From positions 1-42,385 of IMG/VR virus record IMGVR_UViG_3300042691_030535: 42,385 nucleotides of DNA, one strand, 5' to 3'. The notes beneath the pieces were generated by a model. The model saw only the letters and a program-made list of their open reading frames with translations, was not told the origin of the DNA and searched no databases. The position numbers and the translations under genes were made by a program. Below, piece after piece: positions 31,168 to 38,321 of this stretch (the first letter of the stretch is position 1; each line of letters opens with the position of its first letter). Origin of the DNA: a virus.

Positions 31168-31214
31168 GTTGGTCGCCGACCAACATTCGACCAACATTCG
31201 ACCAACAGACCAAC
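31168..31214. repeat. Tandem 11-bp iterons with ATTCGACC core
   Basis: ATTCGACCAAC occurs twice back to back (31185-31195, 31196-31206). It is preceded by an inverted pair TGTTGGTCG/CGACCAACA around one base and followed by another GACCAAC at 31208. The 11-bp period places each copy on the same DNA face. The same ATTCGACC core with the same period occurs at 34448-34469. Confidence 0.7.
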
Positions 31215-31225
31215 ACTCGCAGATG

Positions 31226-33850
31226 TCACGGCAGGGGCCCGGTTGCCAGGTAAGACCAAGCGCCACGGGCGGTTTGCTCCACCGTTCCCAGCCCCATGCC
31301 AGCCAGCGCCTGGACTGCGGCAGAGGCGGCCCCGCTGTCGATCTCCCTGCGTTGTGCCCGAGTGAGCTTGTGGGCCACGTCTCGCCACGCGATGGGCCTC
31401 CCTGCAGCCTCGGCCAGCCCGTGGATCATCCGCATCAGATCAGACGCCTCGCCGGCGTCTGCGGCGGCCTCATGGATGCCTAGGGTCCATTCGTTGACCA
31501 CCTCAACCAACAGGATCGCCCGCTCAACCACCCCAAGGCCCAAAGGAGTGGAGAAAGGAGCACCCAGCTCCCAGGACCAGAGCAGGTGCAGCAGTGCCGC
31601 TATCCGCAGCACCTTGCCTGGGGCCTTGCCCATCAATGCGCCATGCGCCGGGAGGGTGGCTTTCAACGCGAGGCCCTGGGCCGCTTCCTCGAAGTCCATG
31701 AACGCCCGTCGCGCCTCGGGATCCAGGGTCAGGGACGTTCGCGGCAGGCGGTAGATGTGATCACACGCCGCCGCCAGAAAGTCTGAGGCGGCATCAGTGG
31801 CAGCAATCTGATCGGGGGTTTCCTCGTCCGCCACCCTGACAACAACAGCAGGAAGGGGAACAAACAAGAACCGGGCCCAAAGGCCAGAGGCGTCACCATT
31901 GGCAACCAAGGATTGAAGTATTTCGGGCTGGATGGTGCCCCAGATGGACAAGTGGCAGCGCTCGTAGGACCGGCCGCCATTGGATGCAGCGACCCGCAAA
32001 CTGCGAAAGCCGGCGCCGTCGTAGGCCTCCAGCAGCTGCTCTGAGTCGGAGCCCCGGCCAGCTCGGTACTGGTTAAGCCCTCCAAAAAGACCTGCAAGTT
32101 CCTCCCGGTGAATCGATAGGGCCAGGCCACGGGCCTCGTGCACCTGCAGCTGACCGGCCAGCGCCTCGGCCGTGGTGTCGGAGATGGAGATGTATGCGGG
32201 CTGCGGTGGATCGGGTCGCTCAGAAGGCTTGACACCCCGGTTTTGCTCCGTCCAATTGCTCATCGCCCTGCTGTGATCCCGGGCCAGGTCAAGGCGAAGC
32301 GTTTGGGTTGGTTCGGAGACCAAAAGTGTGGACAGTGGCGATTTTTTGGCCCCAGTACGTGCCACAAGCGCCATGTAGAGATTGAGGGGCACCCGGTAGC
32401 TCGCCGCATAGCTGGCGACCAGTTCGGTGCCAAGCTTGACCACCCCAGAAACGCAGACCAAAAAGGCCATCCCTGCGGCCAAGTCGTCGGCCGGCAGGTA
32501 ACGGGTTCTCACGGCCAGGGCTTCTGCCAGCCGTGGCGGGAAAATGTGCTCAAGCCTGATGCGAGCATTGCCGCCAGCACGCTCTGCCGCCCGGGTAAGG
32601 CGTTGCACCTCCTGTTGAACCTGCAGGCCGGATTCGTCCTCCCGCTCGATCGCTCGCAGCAGATCACGCAGGGTTGCGGCCGAGATGTTGGAGGCCTCGG
32701 ACAACCGAATCCGCTCGGCCTCCAGGTCTTGCCTTGACGCCCCGCCCTCGACCGCATAGCGGAGCTGATCGCGCACCTCCTCCAGGCTCAATGGCGGGGG
32801 GGATGCCGCAGCATGGGAGTGGTGGGCCCCCGGCACTGGCTGCTGTTCTGTGTCGCTGTGGTGGCTGGATTGGATGAGATCGTGCCTGCGGATGTCGATC
32901 TCCCATTGATCGCGCAGGTAGGGCCAGATGCTGCCGGCGTGGATCTTGCTGGGGGCGCCCTTGAAGTAGTCGGCCAGATCGGTGATCGATCCGCAGCAGG
33001 TTTCGGATAGAAGCTGCTCGGCCGCAGCGGCGCCGAGCTCCACATGCAACCGCATGGCCAGGCCAACAAGCTGGTCGTATTGACCGGAACCGTGCGCAAA
33101 CTGCGGGACTCTGAGCAGTGCTTGCCTCAAGGCATCGGCCGGCCTGGGGGGCAAAGCCCCAGGCAGCACCGACCCGCCCCGAGGCGGCTGGGGTGCTGCC
33201 GGTTGTGGGGCTGCCGCCAACCAGGCCTCAACCTCCTCGACGGTGTAACGCCGGTCGTTGCTGGCGTGAATTTTTGACTGCCCCGATGCGTTGCCATCAG
33301 GGCCCAGGTAGTAGGCCCCGGGCAACCTCATCACGCGGCTTGGGTTTTTGTTGACGGGATCGGCGCCGGTAACGGTGATCAGCGCTTGTTGGATCGGCCG
33401 CCAGCGATCGGGGGCGATGGGTTCGGTGAGCACCCAGTAAAGATGGGCCGACTTGCCTCCAGTCGTGACGGTGATCGACGGCTCGCCTAGGCCAAATTCC
33501 CGCCACCCCTGCAGCTGCCATTCGACAGGCCTGTTGTCCCATTCAACCCAGAAGGCCAGGCAGGAGCTGATGCCAGGCTTGACGATGCCTCTGACCGTGA
33601 TCGATTCATCGCGGTCCCCACCGTCGTTGACAACCAGATAGACCCCGCGCTGCTCCCGCTGCCAGAGGCTGGCTTTGACAAGGTCGTAGGCGCCGGCCCT
33701 GGCCTTGATGCCGTTTGGGTTGGTATCAGCGTTAAACCGATTGGGGTTTAGACGATGAGGAAAGGCTCTCAGCCGAGCCGTGGCGGGATCCTTGCCGAGC
33801 AGGGACAGAAATTTGTCCGCCTGGGCGCGATCAATTGGAGGGATATTCAC
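31226..33850 (-). CDS. Primase-helicase: RepB-like primase domain fused to DUF3987
   Basis: A 874-residue protein from GTG 33850, which overlaps the upstream TGA as in many pairs here; an ATG at 33943 would overlap the upstream gene by about 97 bases. Residues 90-185 resemble an archaeo-eukaryotic-type primase: FWVEWD (Glu103, Asp105), GGKSAHLYWVL (SxH at 134-136) and NPSRVMRLPGAYY. Residues about 440-800 form a DUF3987 ATPase-like region with EHIFPPRLAEALAVRT and a degenerate P-loop ARTGAKKSPLST. It should prime and unwind DNA at the adjacent iteron region. DUF3987 proteins are common in cyanobacterial mobile elements. No DNA polymerase was found, so host polymerase is probably used. Confidence 0.8.
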   Translation of the reverse strand: MNIPPIDRAQADKFLSLLGKDPATARLRAFPHRLNPNRFNADTNPNGIKARAGAYDLVKASLWQREQRGVYLVVNDGGDRDESITVRGIVKPGISSCLAFWVEWDNRPVEWQLQGWREFGLGEPSITVTTGGKSAHLYWVLTEPIAPDRWRPIQQALITVTGADPVNKNPSRVMRLPGAYYLGPDGNASGQSKIHASNDRRYTVEEVEAWLAAAPQPAAPQPPRGGSVLPGALPPRPADALRQALLRVPQFAHGSGQYDQLVGLAMRLHVELGAAAAEQLLSETCCGSITDLADYFKGAPSKIHAGSIWPYLRDQWEIDIRRHDLIQSSHHSDTEQQPVPGAHHSHAAASPPPLSLEEVRDQLRYAVEGGASRQDLEAERIRLSEASNISAATLRDLLRAIEREDESGLQVQQEVQRLTRAAERAGGNARIRLEHIFPPRLAEALAVRTRYLPADDLAAGMAFLVCVSGVVKLGTELVASYAASYRVPLNLYMALVARTGAKKSPLSTLLVSEPTQTLRLDLARDHSRAMSNWTEQNRGVKPSERPDPPQPAYISISDTTAEALAGQLQVHEARGLALSIHREELAGLFGGLNQYRAGRGSDSEQLLEAYDGAGFRSLRVAASNGGRSYERCHLSIWGTIQPEILQSLVANGDASGLWARFLFVPLPAVVVRVADEETPDQIAATDAASDFLAAACDHIYRLPRTSLTLDPEARRAFMDFEEAAQGLALKATLPAHGALMGKAPGKVLRIAALLHLLWSWELGAPFSTPLGLGVVERAILLVEVVNEWTLGIHEAAADAGEASDLMRMIHGLAEAAGRPIAWRDVAHKLTRAQRREIDSGAASAAVQALAGMGLGTVEQTARGAWSYLATGPLP

Positions 33851-34260
33851 GCAATGGCTAGCTGGCTTGGTTTGGTAGTTGCTCGGGGCTTTGGTTTGGA
33901 TGCTGACTTTTTGCGGCCGCGTCGATGTCTGCTGTGGATCCATTCAGCCTTTGCCTGGTCAAGTTGCGTATTCTCCTGTTTTCGGTTTTCCAAGTGCTGC
34001 GCCAGCCAGCAGAGGTACTGGTTTTCCTCTTCCGCAAGCTGTAGCTGTGCCGCTTGTGGGTCGGTTTCTAACAAGTCGCGGAACGGATAATCAATGATCT
34101 CCTGCCTATACGCATCCATGTAAGGAGTGCGAGTGTAGATGTAATGAAGAGCTTCATCCGTCAACCATTCAGCCAGTTCTTGCTGATAGCGCCGCTGCAG
34201 CCATTGCGTGCCGGTGAGCCGCCCCCAGCGGGTCAGGATCGTGGGCTCAGGGCTGCTCAT
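33847..34260 (-). CDS. Hypothetical protein (137 aa), basic C-terminus
   Basis: Helical protein: LTRWGRLTGTQWLQRRYQQE, LAEWLTDEALHYIYTRTPYM, DAYRQEIIDYPFRDLLETDP and LAEEENQYLCWLAQHLENRK, then a Lys/Arg-rich tail that may touch DNA or RNA. It overlaps the RHH gene by 14 bases upstream and the primase GTG downstream. It may assist replication, but no family is recognised. Confidence 0.65.
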   Translation of the reverse strand: MSSPEPTILTRWGRLTGTQWLQRRYQQELAEWLTDEALHYIYTRTPYMDAYRQEIIDYPFRDLLETDPQAAQLQLAEEENQYLCWLAQHLENRKQENTQLDQAKAEWIHSRHRRGRKKSASKPKPRATTKPSQLAIA

Positions 34261-34411
34261 CGCCCCTCTTGGGCATGGGATCAGCCTTCATGGCACGCTC
34301 CAAGGCCAGCAGCAGCAGAGTGGTTATGGGCAGGTTCCGCTTGCGCTTCTGCCAGTCCAGCCAATCCCGCTGCCGGGAGGTGGCCTGCAGTTTGACGCTC
34401 AATTTGTCCAT
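34247..34411 (-). CDS. Putative small RHH-like regulator (54 aa)
   Basis: The frame begins MDKLSVKLQATSRQRDWLDW, then QKRKRNLPITTLLLLALERA: a short strand followed by two helices, as in CopG/Arc-type ribbon-helix-helix proteins. It is the first gene of the replication operon, 17 bases after a -10-like TATGCT, and sits directly beside the 11-bp tandem repeats at 34448-34475, as autoregulated RHH copy-control genes often do. Too short for strong family proof. Confidence 0.5.
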   Translation of the reverse strand: MDKLSVKLQATSRQRDWLDWQKRKRNLPITTLLLLALERAMKADPMPKRGDEQP

Positions 34412-34434
34412 GGCTGTGGGTGGGCTGCCCGACC

Positions 34435-34475
34435 AGCATACCCATGTGCGGGTCGAATGCGGGTCGAATGCGGGG
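34435..34475 (-). promoter_or_regulatory. Promoter/operator of the replication operon with 11-bp tandem repeats
   Basis: Plus-strand GCGGGTCGAAT occurs at 34448-34458 and 34459-34469, then GCGGGG. On the minus strand this is ATTCGACCCGC twice, sharing the ATTCGACC core of the origin iterons. A minus-strand -10-like TATGCT lies at 34435-34440, so bound protein would cover the -35 area and block transcription of the 34411-31226 operon. Confidence 0.55.
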
Positions 34476-34489
34476 CAGGGGTGCTACGG

Positions 34490-34518
34490 TTGACAGGTCC
34501 ACCAAAGAAAGGCAGCAT
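34490..34518 (+). promoter_or_regulatory. Possible promoter for the 34591-38247 operon
   Basis: TTGACA at 34490-34495 is a perfect -35 element. After a 17-base spacer the -10 position reads CAGCAT, a weak match. It lies 73 bases before ATG 34591 and just beside the tandem operator, so both divergent promoters may be controlled together. Confidence 0.4.
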
Positions 34519-34590
34519 CCGCCCCACCACGGGCCCGGTGCATGACCGGCCAATGTTTGCCGCCTTCCTTTGACGCCCCCGGTGACCACC

Positions 34591-34812
34591 ATGCCCAAGC
34601 CCCAGCCAGCCGGCGGCCGGTTGTTTATAAACGGCATCGAGTGGCCTAAGCCCACTGGCTCTGCAACCCTGCTTGAGCTGGTTGGATATGCCATAGCTGA
34701 AGAGCCATGGGAAGACGAGGCCAAGGGGGCGGTCTTGGTCGTGGCCTGGTGGCTGCGGTCAAAGGGCTACCTCCTCGCCGCTGCCAAGTTGGAGATTGAG
34801 GCAGGCAGATGA
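34591..34812 (+). CDS. Hypothetical protein (73 aa)
   Basis: ATG at 34591 has GGTGA five bases upstream; a TTG at 34570 and GTG at 34582 are in frame and would add up to 7 residues. The protein has GGRLFINGIEWPKPTGSATL, LELVGYAIAEEPWEDEAKGA and a hydrophobic helix VLVVAWWLRSKGYLL. No family recognised. First gene of the plus-strand small-gene operon. Confidence 0.6.
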   Translation: MPKPQPAGGRLFINGIEWPKPTGSATLLELVGYAIAEEPWEDEAKGAVLVVAWWLRSKGYLLAAAKLEIEAGR

Positions 34813-35051
34813 CCGGCCCCACCCTTCCTCCAGGCCTTCGCCGCGGCCCTGACTGCCAGATCAGGATCCGCAACGGCCACCTAACTCTGACTACCCGGGT
34901 CGATTGCAACCCCTACGCCCGCGCCATGGCGGCAACTTCCGTCGCCGTGGTGCTCACCATGGCAACCGGCGCCCCGATCCTCTCGCGTGCGCTGGCGGTG
35001 ATCATGTGCGCGATCTGCCAATTCCTGTTTTTGCTTGAGGCGTTGCGGTGA
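34809..35051 (+). CDS. Small membrane protein (80 aa)
   Basis: ATGA overlap with the previous gene. The C-terminal half holds two hydrophobic stretches, ARAMAATSVAVVLTMATGAP and ALAVIMCAICQFLFLLEALR, predicted as membrane helices with a short turn. The N-terminal half is polar and basic. It may be an inner-membrane protein of the phage early programme; no family known. Confidence 0.6.
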   Translation: MTGPTLPPGLRRGPDCQIRIRNGHLTLTTRVDCNPYARAMAATSVAVVLTMATGAPILSRALAVIMCAICQFLFLLEALR

Positions 35052-35551
35052 TCCAGCCCCGTCAGCGCCGCAAGTCCCAGGCACCGACACTGCCTGCCAG
35101 TCACCCTGGCGACCGAGAGCCCACTCCCGCCGTTCGCCCCACCCGCGAGGCCCTGGCCGCAGCCTTGCGCCAGGTCATCGATCCTGGGCAGGCGATCACG
35201 GTGGACTCCACTCCTGACGAGACCGGAAGCTATCAGCAGCAGCTGGTGACGCTGCCCGGCTGGCGGCTGCTGATCATGTGGCGGGAGGGCGTCATCTCGC
35301 ATCTCAGCCAGGCCTGGGGCCCTGGTGGAGTCCATTGGGCTTACTGCTGCGATCGGTGGCCTGACTGGGCGGCAGGCCCTGACTCTCGGCCGCTCAACCC
35401 GATCGAGCACCTCCTGGCACCCCTGGAGCGTGCCGCCTTGCAAGCCCGGCTCCTTGCTGAGCCATGCACACCGCCGCCTCAGTTACCGGTAAATGCACCG
35501 GGGATTGATGCGATTATGAGCAAAGAGTACCTCGAATTGTTTACACCATGA
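35048..35551 (+). CDS. Hypothetical protein (167 aa), GTG start
   Basis: GTG at 35048 overlaps the upstream TGA (GTGA). The core has TREALAAALRQVIDPGQAIT, WRLLIMWREGVISHLSQAWG and GVHWAYCCDRWPDWAAGPDS. The C-terminal helical segment LLAPLERAALQARLLAEPC is followed by a less GC-rich end. No family recognised. Confidence 0.6.
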   Translation: MIQPRQRRKSQAPTLPASHPGDREPTPAVRPTREALAAALRQVIDPGQAITVDSTPDETGSYQQQLVTLPGWRLLIMWREGVISHLSQAWGPGGVHWAYCCDRWPDWAAGPDSRPLNPIEHLLAPLERAALQARLLAEPCTPPPQLPVNAPGIDAIMSKEYLELFTP

Positions 35552-36114
35552 AACGCTTTTCTCTTCCAATCCCTTCTGGCTGGCGCAATGCCAAAAAGTT
35601 GCCCATCCCAACCCATGCCGAACTGGTTGAGAGGGTTGCGGTGCTGATGGAGCGTGTCGCCCGCCAGGACGTCAAGCTGGGCCGCCTTGAACAAAAAATT
35701 GTCCGATGGTTGGCAGATCCTCTAATAAATGAACCCAACTTAGATGACTTCACTCCAGACGGCAGGGGTTACATGATCCCCCGCGCCGTTGTTGCCCACC
35801 CAACCGAGGCGGACTTGGCTGCTCTGGAGCACCTGAAAACCGAGCCCGGCGTGGTTCAACCACTCCAGCCAGGGGATGTGATCGCACCCACTCCAATCGA
35901 AGCCAGAGAACGCCCGTGGGAGTGGGCGAACTGGCTGCACCCTGAGGGTGGCTGGTGCTGGTACCACCAGGGTGCGTCAAGCTGTCGCCCGCCCCGGTGG
36001 CACCAGCTCAACCCAGTTGTTGATCTTGCAGTAGAGAGCGACGGCTGGATGCTCCCTCACTACGCCATCCCCGAGATCCCGGCTGCCCCATCCCCTGAAG
36101 GTGGCCAGGCATGA
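35548..36114 (+). CDS. Hypothetical protein (188 aa)
   Basis: N-terminal coiled-coil-like helix (AELVERVAVLMERVARQDVK), then YMIPRAVVAHPTEADLAALE and an aromatic C-terminal half (WEWANWLHPEGGWCWYHQGA). It contains short inverted sequences in the WCWYHQG region that follow from the codons. No family recognised. Overlaps neighbours by ATGA. Confidence 0.6.
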   Translation: MKRFSLPIPSGWRNAKKLPIPTHAELVERVAVLMERVARQDVKLGRLEQKIVRWLADPLINEPNLDDFTPDGRGYMIPRAVVAHPTEADLAALEHLKTEPGVVQPLQPGDVIAPTPIEARERPWEWANWLHPEGGWCWYHQGASSCRPPRWHQLNPVVDLAVESDGWMLPHYAIPEIPAAPSPEGGQA

Positions 36115-36374
36115 ACACCCGCACCATCTACACCGGCCCTGCCGACGGATGGCACCTGGCCATCACAGCTCGCGCCGGCATGGGCCGCTGGATCGTGAAG
36201 TTTGAGCACATCAAGTCCAGTCGGGTCAAATCCCGAATAGGCGCTTGGTTGGCCGACGGGAGGTGGCACTCCACCCTCTGGAGCCCCGATCTGGGCAGCG
36301 AAGCCCGCGCCATTGCCGAAACATGGCTACTGGCCAATCCCGTGCCTGTGTTTGGGGCGGGGGTGAAGCCGTGA
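36111..36374 (+). CDS. Hypothetical protein (87 aa)
   Basis: Small alpha/beta protein: MNTRTIYTGPADGWHLAITA, GRWIVKFEHIKSSRVKSRIG, AWLADGRWHSTLWSPDLGSE. No family recognised. The TGA overlaps the GTG of the next gene. Confidence 0.6.
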   Translation: MNTRTIYTGPADGWHLAITARAGMGRWIVKFEHIKSSRVKSRIGAWLADGRWHSTLWSPDLGSEARAIAETWLLANPVPVFGAGVKP

Positions 36375-36805
36375 CCTTCCGCATCGACTCCTGCGGCGGC
36401 CAGATCGGTCGCTTTTGGTGGGACAACAGCGGCCAAGGTGGATTGTTCTTGCCCTATGGCCAATTCTTCACCAGCTTTCGCCCTGGCCGCTGCGGCTGGC
36501 GTGAATCCTGGCCCGATGAAAGCGCAGTCTGGCCGGTCAGGCCATGGGGCCAGGGTGATCCTGTGGACGAACACTGGCGCGACTTTACGGCTTTTGAGCC
36601 GTGGTTTGATCGCATGATGGAAGACCGTAAACTTGACGGTTTTGATTTCACAATTACAAACAAAATCGAAATGTATTCTTTGCTTGTTGATATGTTCAAC
36701 GCCGGAATGGAAGCGGGCCAGAACCCTTGGCGATGGGCCAAGGCCGTGGAGGCCAGGCTGCTGCGGCAGGCTGCGGAACCGCAGGACCGGGGGGTTGGGC
36801 CATGA
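36371..36805 (+). CDS. Hypothetical protein (144 aa), GTG start
   Basis: GTG at 36371 overlaps the upstream TGA. The protein is rich in Trp and Phe: FRIDSCGGQIGRFWWDNSGQ, LPYGQFFTSFRPGRCGWRES, HWRDFTAFEPWFDRMMEDRK and YSLLVDMFNAGMEAGQNPWR. Part of the gene (about 36600-36700) is AT-rich relative to the rest. No family recognised. Confidence 0.6.
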   Translation: MTFRIDSCGGQIGRFWWDNSGQGGLFLPYGQFFTSFRPGRCGWRESWPDESAVWPVRPWGQGDPVDEHWRDFTAFEPWFDRMMEDRKLDGFDFTITNKIEMYSLLVDMFNAGMEAGQNPWRWAKAVEARLLRQAAEPQDRGVGP

Positions 36806-37152
36806 ACGCCCTTCGCGCACTGCTCAACCCCGGCTACGAGCCAGGCGACGGGACCATGGACGGCGCCCAACTGATTGACGGGCAATGGTGGCATCCTGTT
36901 TTCGGCTGCGATTCTTTGCAGTATGTGGTGGACAATGCCCGCCAGGCCCTGGGCCCAGAGGTCGCCATCCCCGCCGAGCAATGGACCGACATTGAGGGCC
37001 CGGTGCTGTGGTGGATGCTCCCGGTCAACGAAGGCCAGGTCCCGCACCTTAGCTATTTGCCGCCGTCTTGGCGAGCATCGCAACACTTTGCCTTCACCCG
37101 GCTGCCGCCCGCCCCGGTGGCGCCAACCTGCACAACTAACGAGGCCCCATGA
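36802..37152 (+). CDS. Hypothetical protein (116 aa)
   Basis: ATG at 36802 within the previous stop. Contains GYEPGDGTMDGAQLIDGQWW, HPVFGCDSLQYVVDNARQAL and WTDIEGPVLWWMLPVNEGQV. The predicted fold is alpha/beta. No family recognised. Confidence 0.6.
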   Translation: MNALRALLNPGYEPGDGTMDGAQLIDGQWWHPVFGCDSLQYVVDNARQALGPEVAIPAEQWTDIEGPVLWWMLPVNEGQVPHLSYLPPSWRASQHFAFTRLPPAPVAPTCTTNEAP

Positions 37153-37328
37153 CCACCCCCAAGCCATTGAGCACCGCCGCGCAGGCGGTACTGGAGGCCT
37201 ACGAAACCACTGCCGGTACATCGCCGGGATTGGCCGCCGCCCTCCGCGCCGTTGCACCGTATATGGAATTTGTGCAAGATCACAGAAAGCTGCAGTCAAT
37301 TGCCACCGAATTGGAGCAACAACCATGA
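37149..37328 (+). CDS. Small helical protein (59 aa), paralogue of the next gene
   Basis: MTTPKPLSTAAQAVLEAYET with AAALRAVAPYMEFVQDHRKL and an IATELEQQP ending. The AAQAV(L/Y)EA start and IATELE end are shared with the next protein, so the pair arose by duplication. I recall similar small proteins from Synechococcus phages. ATGA overlap at both ends. Confidence 0.6.
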   Translation: MTTPKPLSTAAQAVLEAYETTAGTSPGLAAALRAVAPYMEFVQDHRKLQSIATELEQQP

Positions 37329-37561
37329 GCGATTCCAAACGCCGAACCGACGCCGCCCAGGCGGTTTATGAAGCTGCCCACCAGGCGTGGGTGACAAAGG
37401 ACAGCCCAGAGCCCATAGCCGCCGCCACCCTCCGTGCCGCTGCGGATCAAGCGGACTCGCTAATGGAGCGTTGTGGCTCTCCGCAGCAGGCGGAAGGTCG
37501 TCCCGATTGGTTTGACGCCTTACTGGAAATTGCCACCGAACTGGAGGGGCACCATGGCTGA
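37325..37561 (+). CDS. Small helical protein (78 aa), tandem paralogue
   Basis: MSDSKRRTDAAQAVYEAAHQ, PIAAATLRAAADQADSLMER and DWFDALLEIATELEGHHG parallel the preceding protein with an insertion in the middle. Its last 8 bases overlap the next gene. No function known. Confidence 0.6.
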   Translation: MSDSKRRTDAAQAVYEAAHQAWVTKDSPEPIAAATLRAAADQADSLMERCGSPQQAEGRPDWFDALLEIATELEGHHG

Positions 37562-37871
37562 CCAATTTCCTGACGCCACGAAAATGGTCACCCTCTCGGA
37601 CCGTATCGCCCTGGCGGCGTGCCCAGACCGATCAACCGGCGACTGCTGTGAGGTCCCCTGCGATGGCTGCCGCCGCGACTCTGCCGCCGTCGCCCATGAG
37701 ATTGCCGCCTGGCTGCGTGAACGCCACGGGGGATCCAGCACCACTGCCGATCTGCTCGATGGGGTCGGGTGCCATCAGCATGCACCCCCGGCAGGGTGGC
37801 AACCGATCGACCACGATCAGGAGACCATGGTTCTGGCCGTTAGCCGTGAACTGCGGAGGCCCGATGTCTGA
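37554..37871 (+). CDS. Cys-rich hypothetical protein (105 aa)
   Basis: ATG at 37554 with GGAGGGG upstream. The segment ACPDRSTGDCCEVPCDGCRR concentrates five cysteines and may bind zinc; then AAVAHEIAAWLRERHGGSST and a C-terminal SRELRRPDV. No family recognised. Confidence 0.6.
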   Translation: MADQFPDATKMVTLSDRIALAACPDRSTGDCCEVPCDGCRRDSAAVAHEIAAWLRERHGGSSTTADLLDGVGCHQHAPPAGWQPIDHDQETMVLAVSRELRRPDV

Positions 37872-38247
37872 TCCCGTGGGTAACGATGAGCTGGACTGGT
37901 TGATCTGGCTGTCGCTGCGGGATAGCGACGTGCATCCGACCCGTATCAGCGACTTGGGCAATGCTGCTGGAACCTACGGCCGCATTGATCGCAGGATGCG
38001 AGCCATGAAGAAAACCGGCCAGATTCGACTACACAAGGGCCCCAGAGCCACTTACCCCGCCCATGTCCGCGCCCACGGCTGGGAGGTGATCGGATGCCCC
38101 GGTGCCGGTATCCAGGAAGATGGGCAGTTTGATTGGGTCTATGGCTGCGCAGACTGTCAGCGCCGCGTCAGGCCTGATCCGGCTGCTGTGGTGGTTGATC
38201 CGCCGCCGATTGTGGCCTTTGAGTGCGAATTGAGGATTGAACCATGA
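37864..38247 (+). CDS. Winged-helix-like protein with Cys pair (127 aa)
   Basis: ELDWLIWLSLRDSDVHPTRI, SDLGNAAGTYGRIDRRMRAM and KKTGQIRLHKGPRATYPAHV give a winged-HTH shape. A CADCQRRV motif follows near residue 98. It is the last gene of the plus-strand operon and may regulate it. A hairpin terminator follows 13 bases downstream. Confidence 0.6.
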   Translation: MSDPVGNDELDWLIWLSLRDSDVHPTRISDLGNAAGTYGRIDRRMRAMKKTGQIRLHKGPRATYPAHVRAHGWEVIGCPGAGIQEDGQFDWVYGCADCQRRVRPDPAAVVVDPPPIVAFECELRIEP

Positions 38248-38255
38248 ACTGACAA

Positions 38256-38286
38256 CAAAAGCCCAGGGTTTCTGACTTCCCTGGGC
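38256..38286 (-). terminator. Intrinsic terminator between convergent operons (minus-strand T-tract)
   Basis: GCCCAGGG (38261-38268) pairs perfectly with CCCTGGGC (38279-38286) over a 10-base loop. On the minus strand the stem is followed by CTTTTGTTG, as expected for the end of the dcd transcript. The hairpin may also slow plus-strand transcription from 38247. Confidence 0.7.
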
Positions 38287-38321
38287 CTGGCCGGTTGGGG
38301 CCGTTCCGCGAATTGATCGTA

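Larger units (their letters stand above)
30812..31225. other. Candidate iteron-type replication origin (non-coding)
   Basis: A 414-base gap with no convincing gene. It holds ten copies of the heptamer GACCAAC or its complement GTTGGTC: direct at 30966, 31102, 31178, 31189, 31200 and 31208; reverse at 30935, 31029, 31037 and 31168. Also present are a perfect 17-bp inverted repeat, a purine-rich tract (about 31059-31103) and an AT-rich stretch (31115-31154) that could melt. It lies immediately 3' of the primase-helicase gene. These are the parts of an iteron origin, although a large operator is an alternative. Confidence 0.55.

Noticed and set aside
30795-31388. Minus-strand open frame of 197 codons across the iteron region
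   Set aside because: It overlaps the end of the primase-helicase gene, has low-complexity Phe/Leu runs from the purine tract, and its sequence comes from the repeats. The region is better explained as non-coding.
34281-34724. 147-codon minus-strand frame
   Set aside because: It crosses the divergent promoter region with tandem repeats and opposes two better-supported genes.
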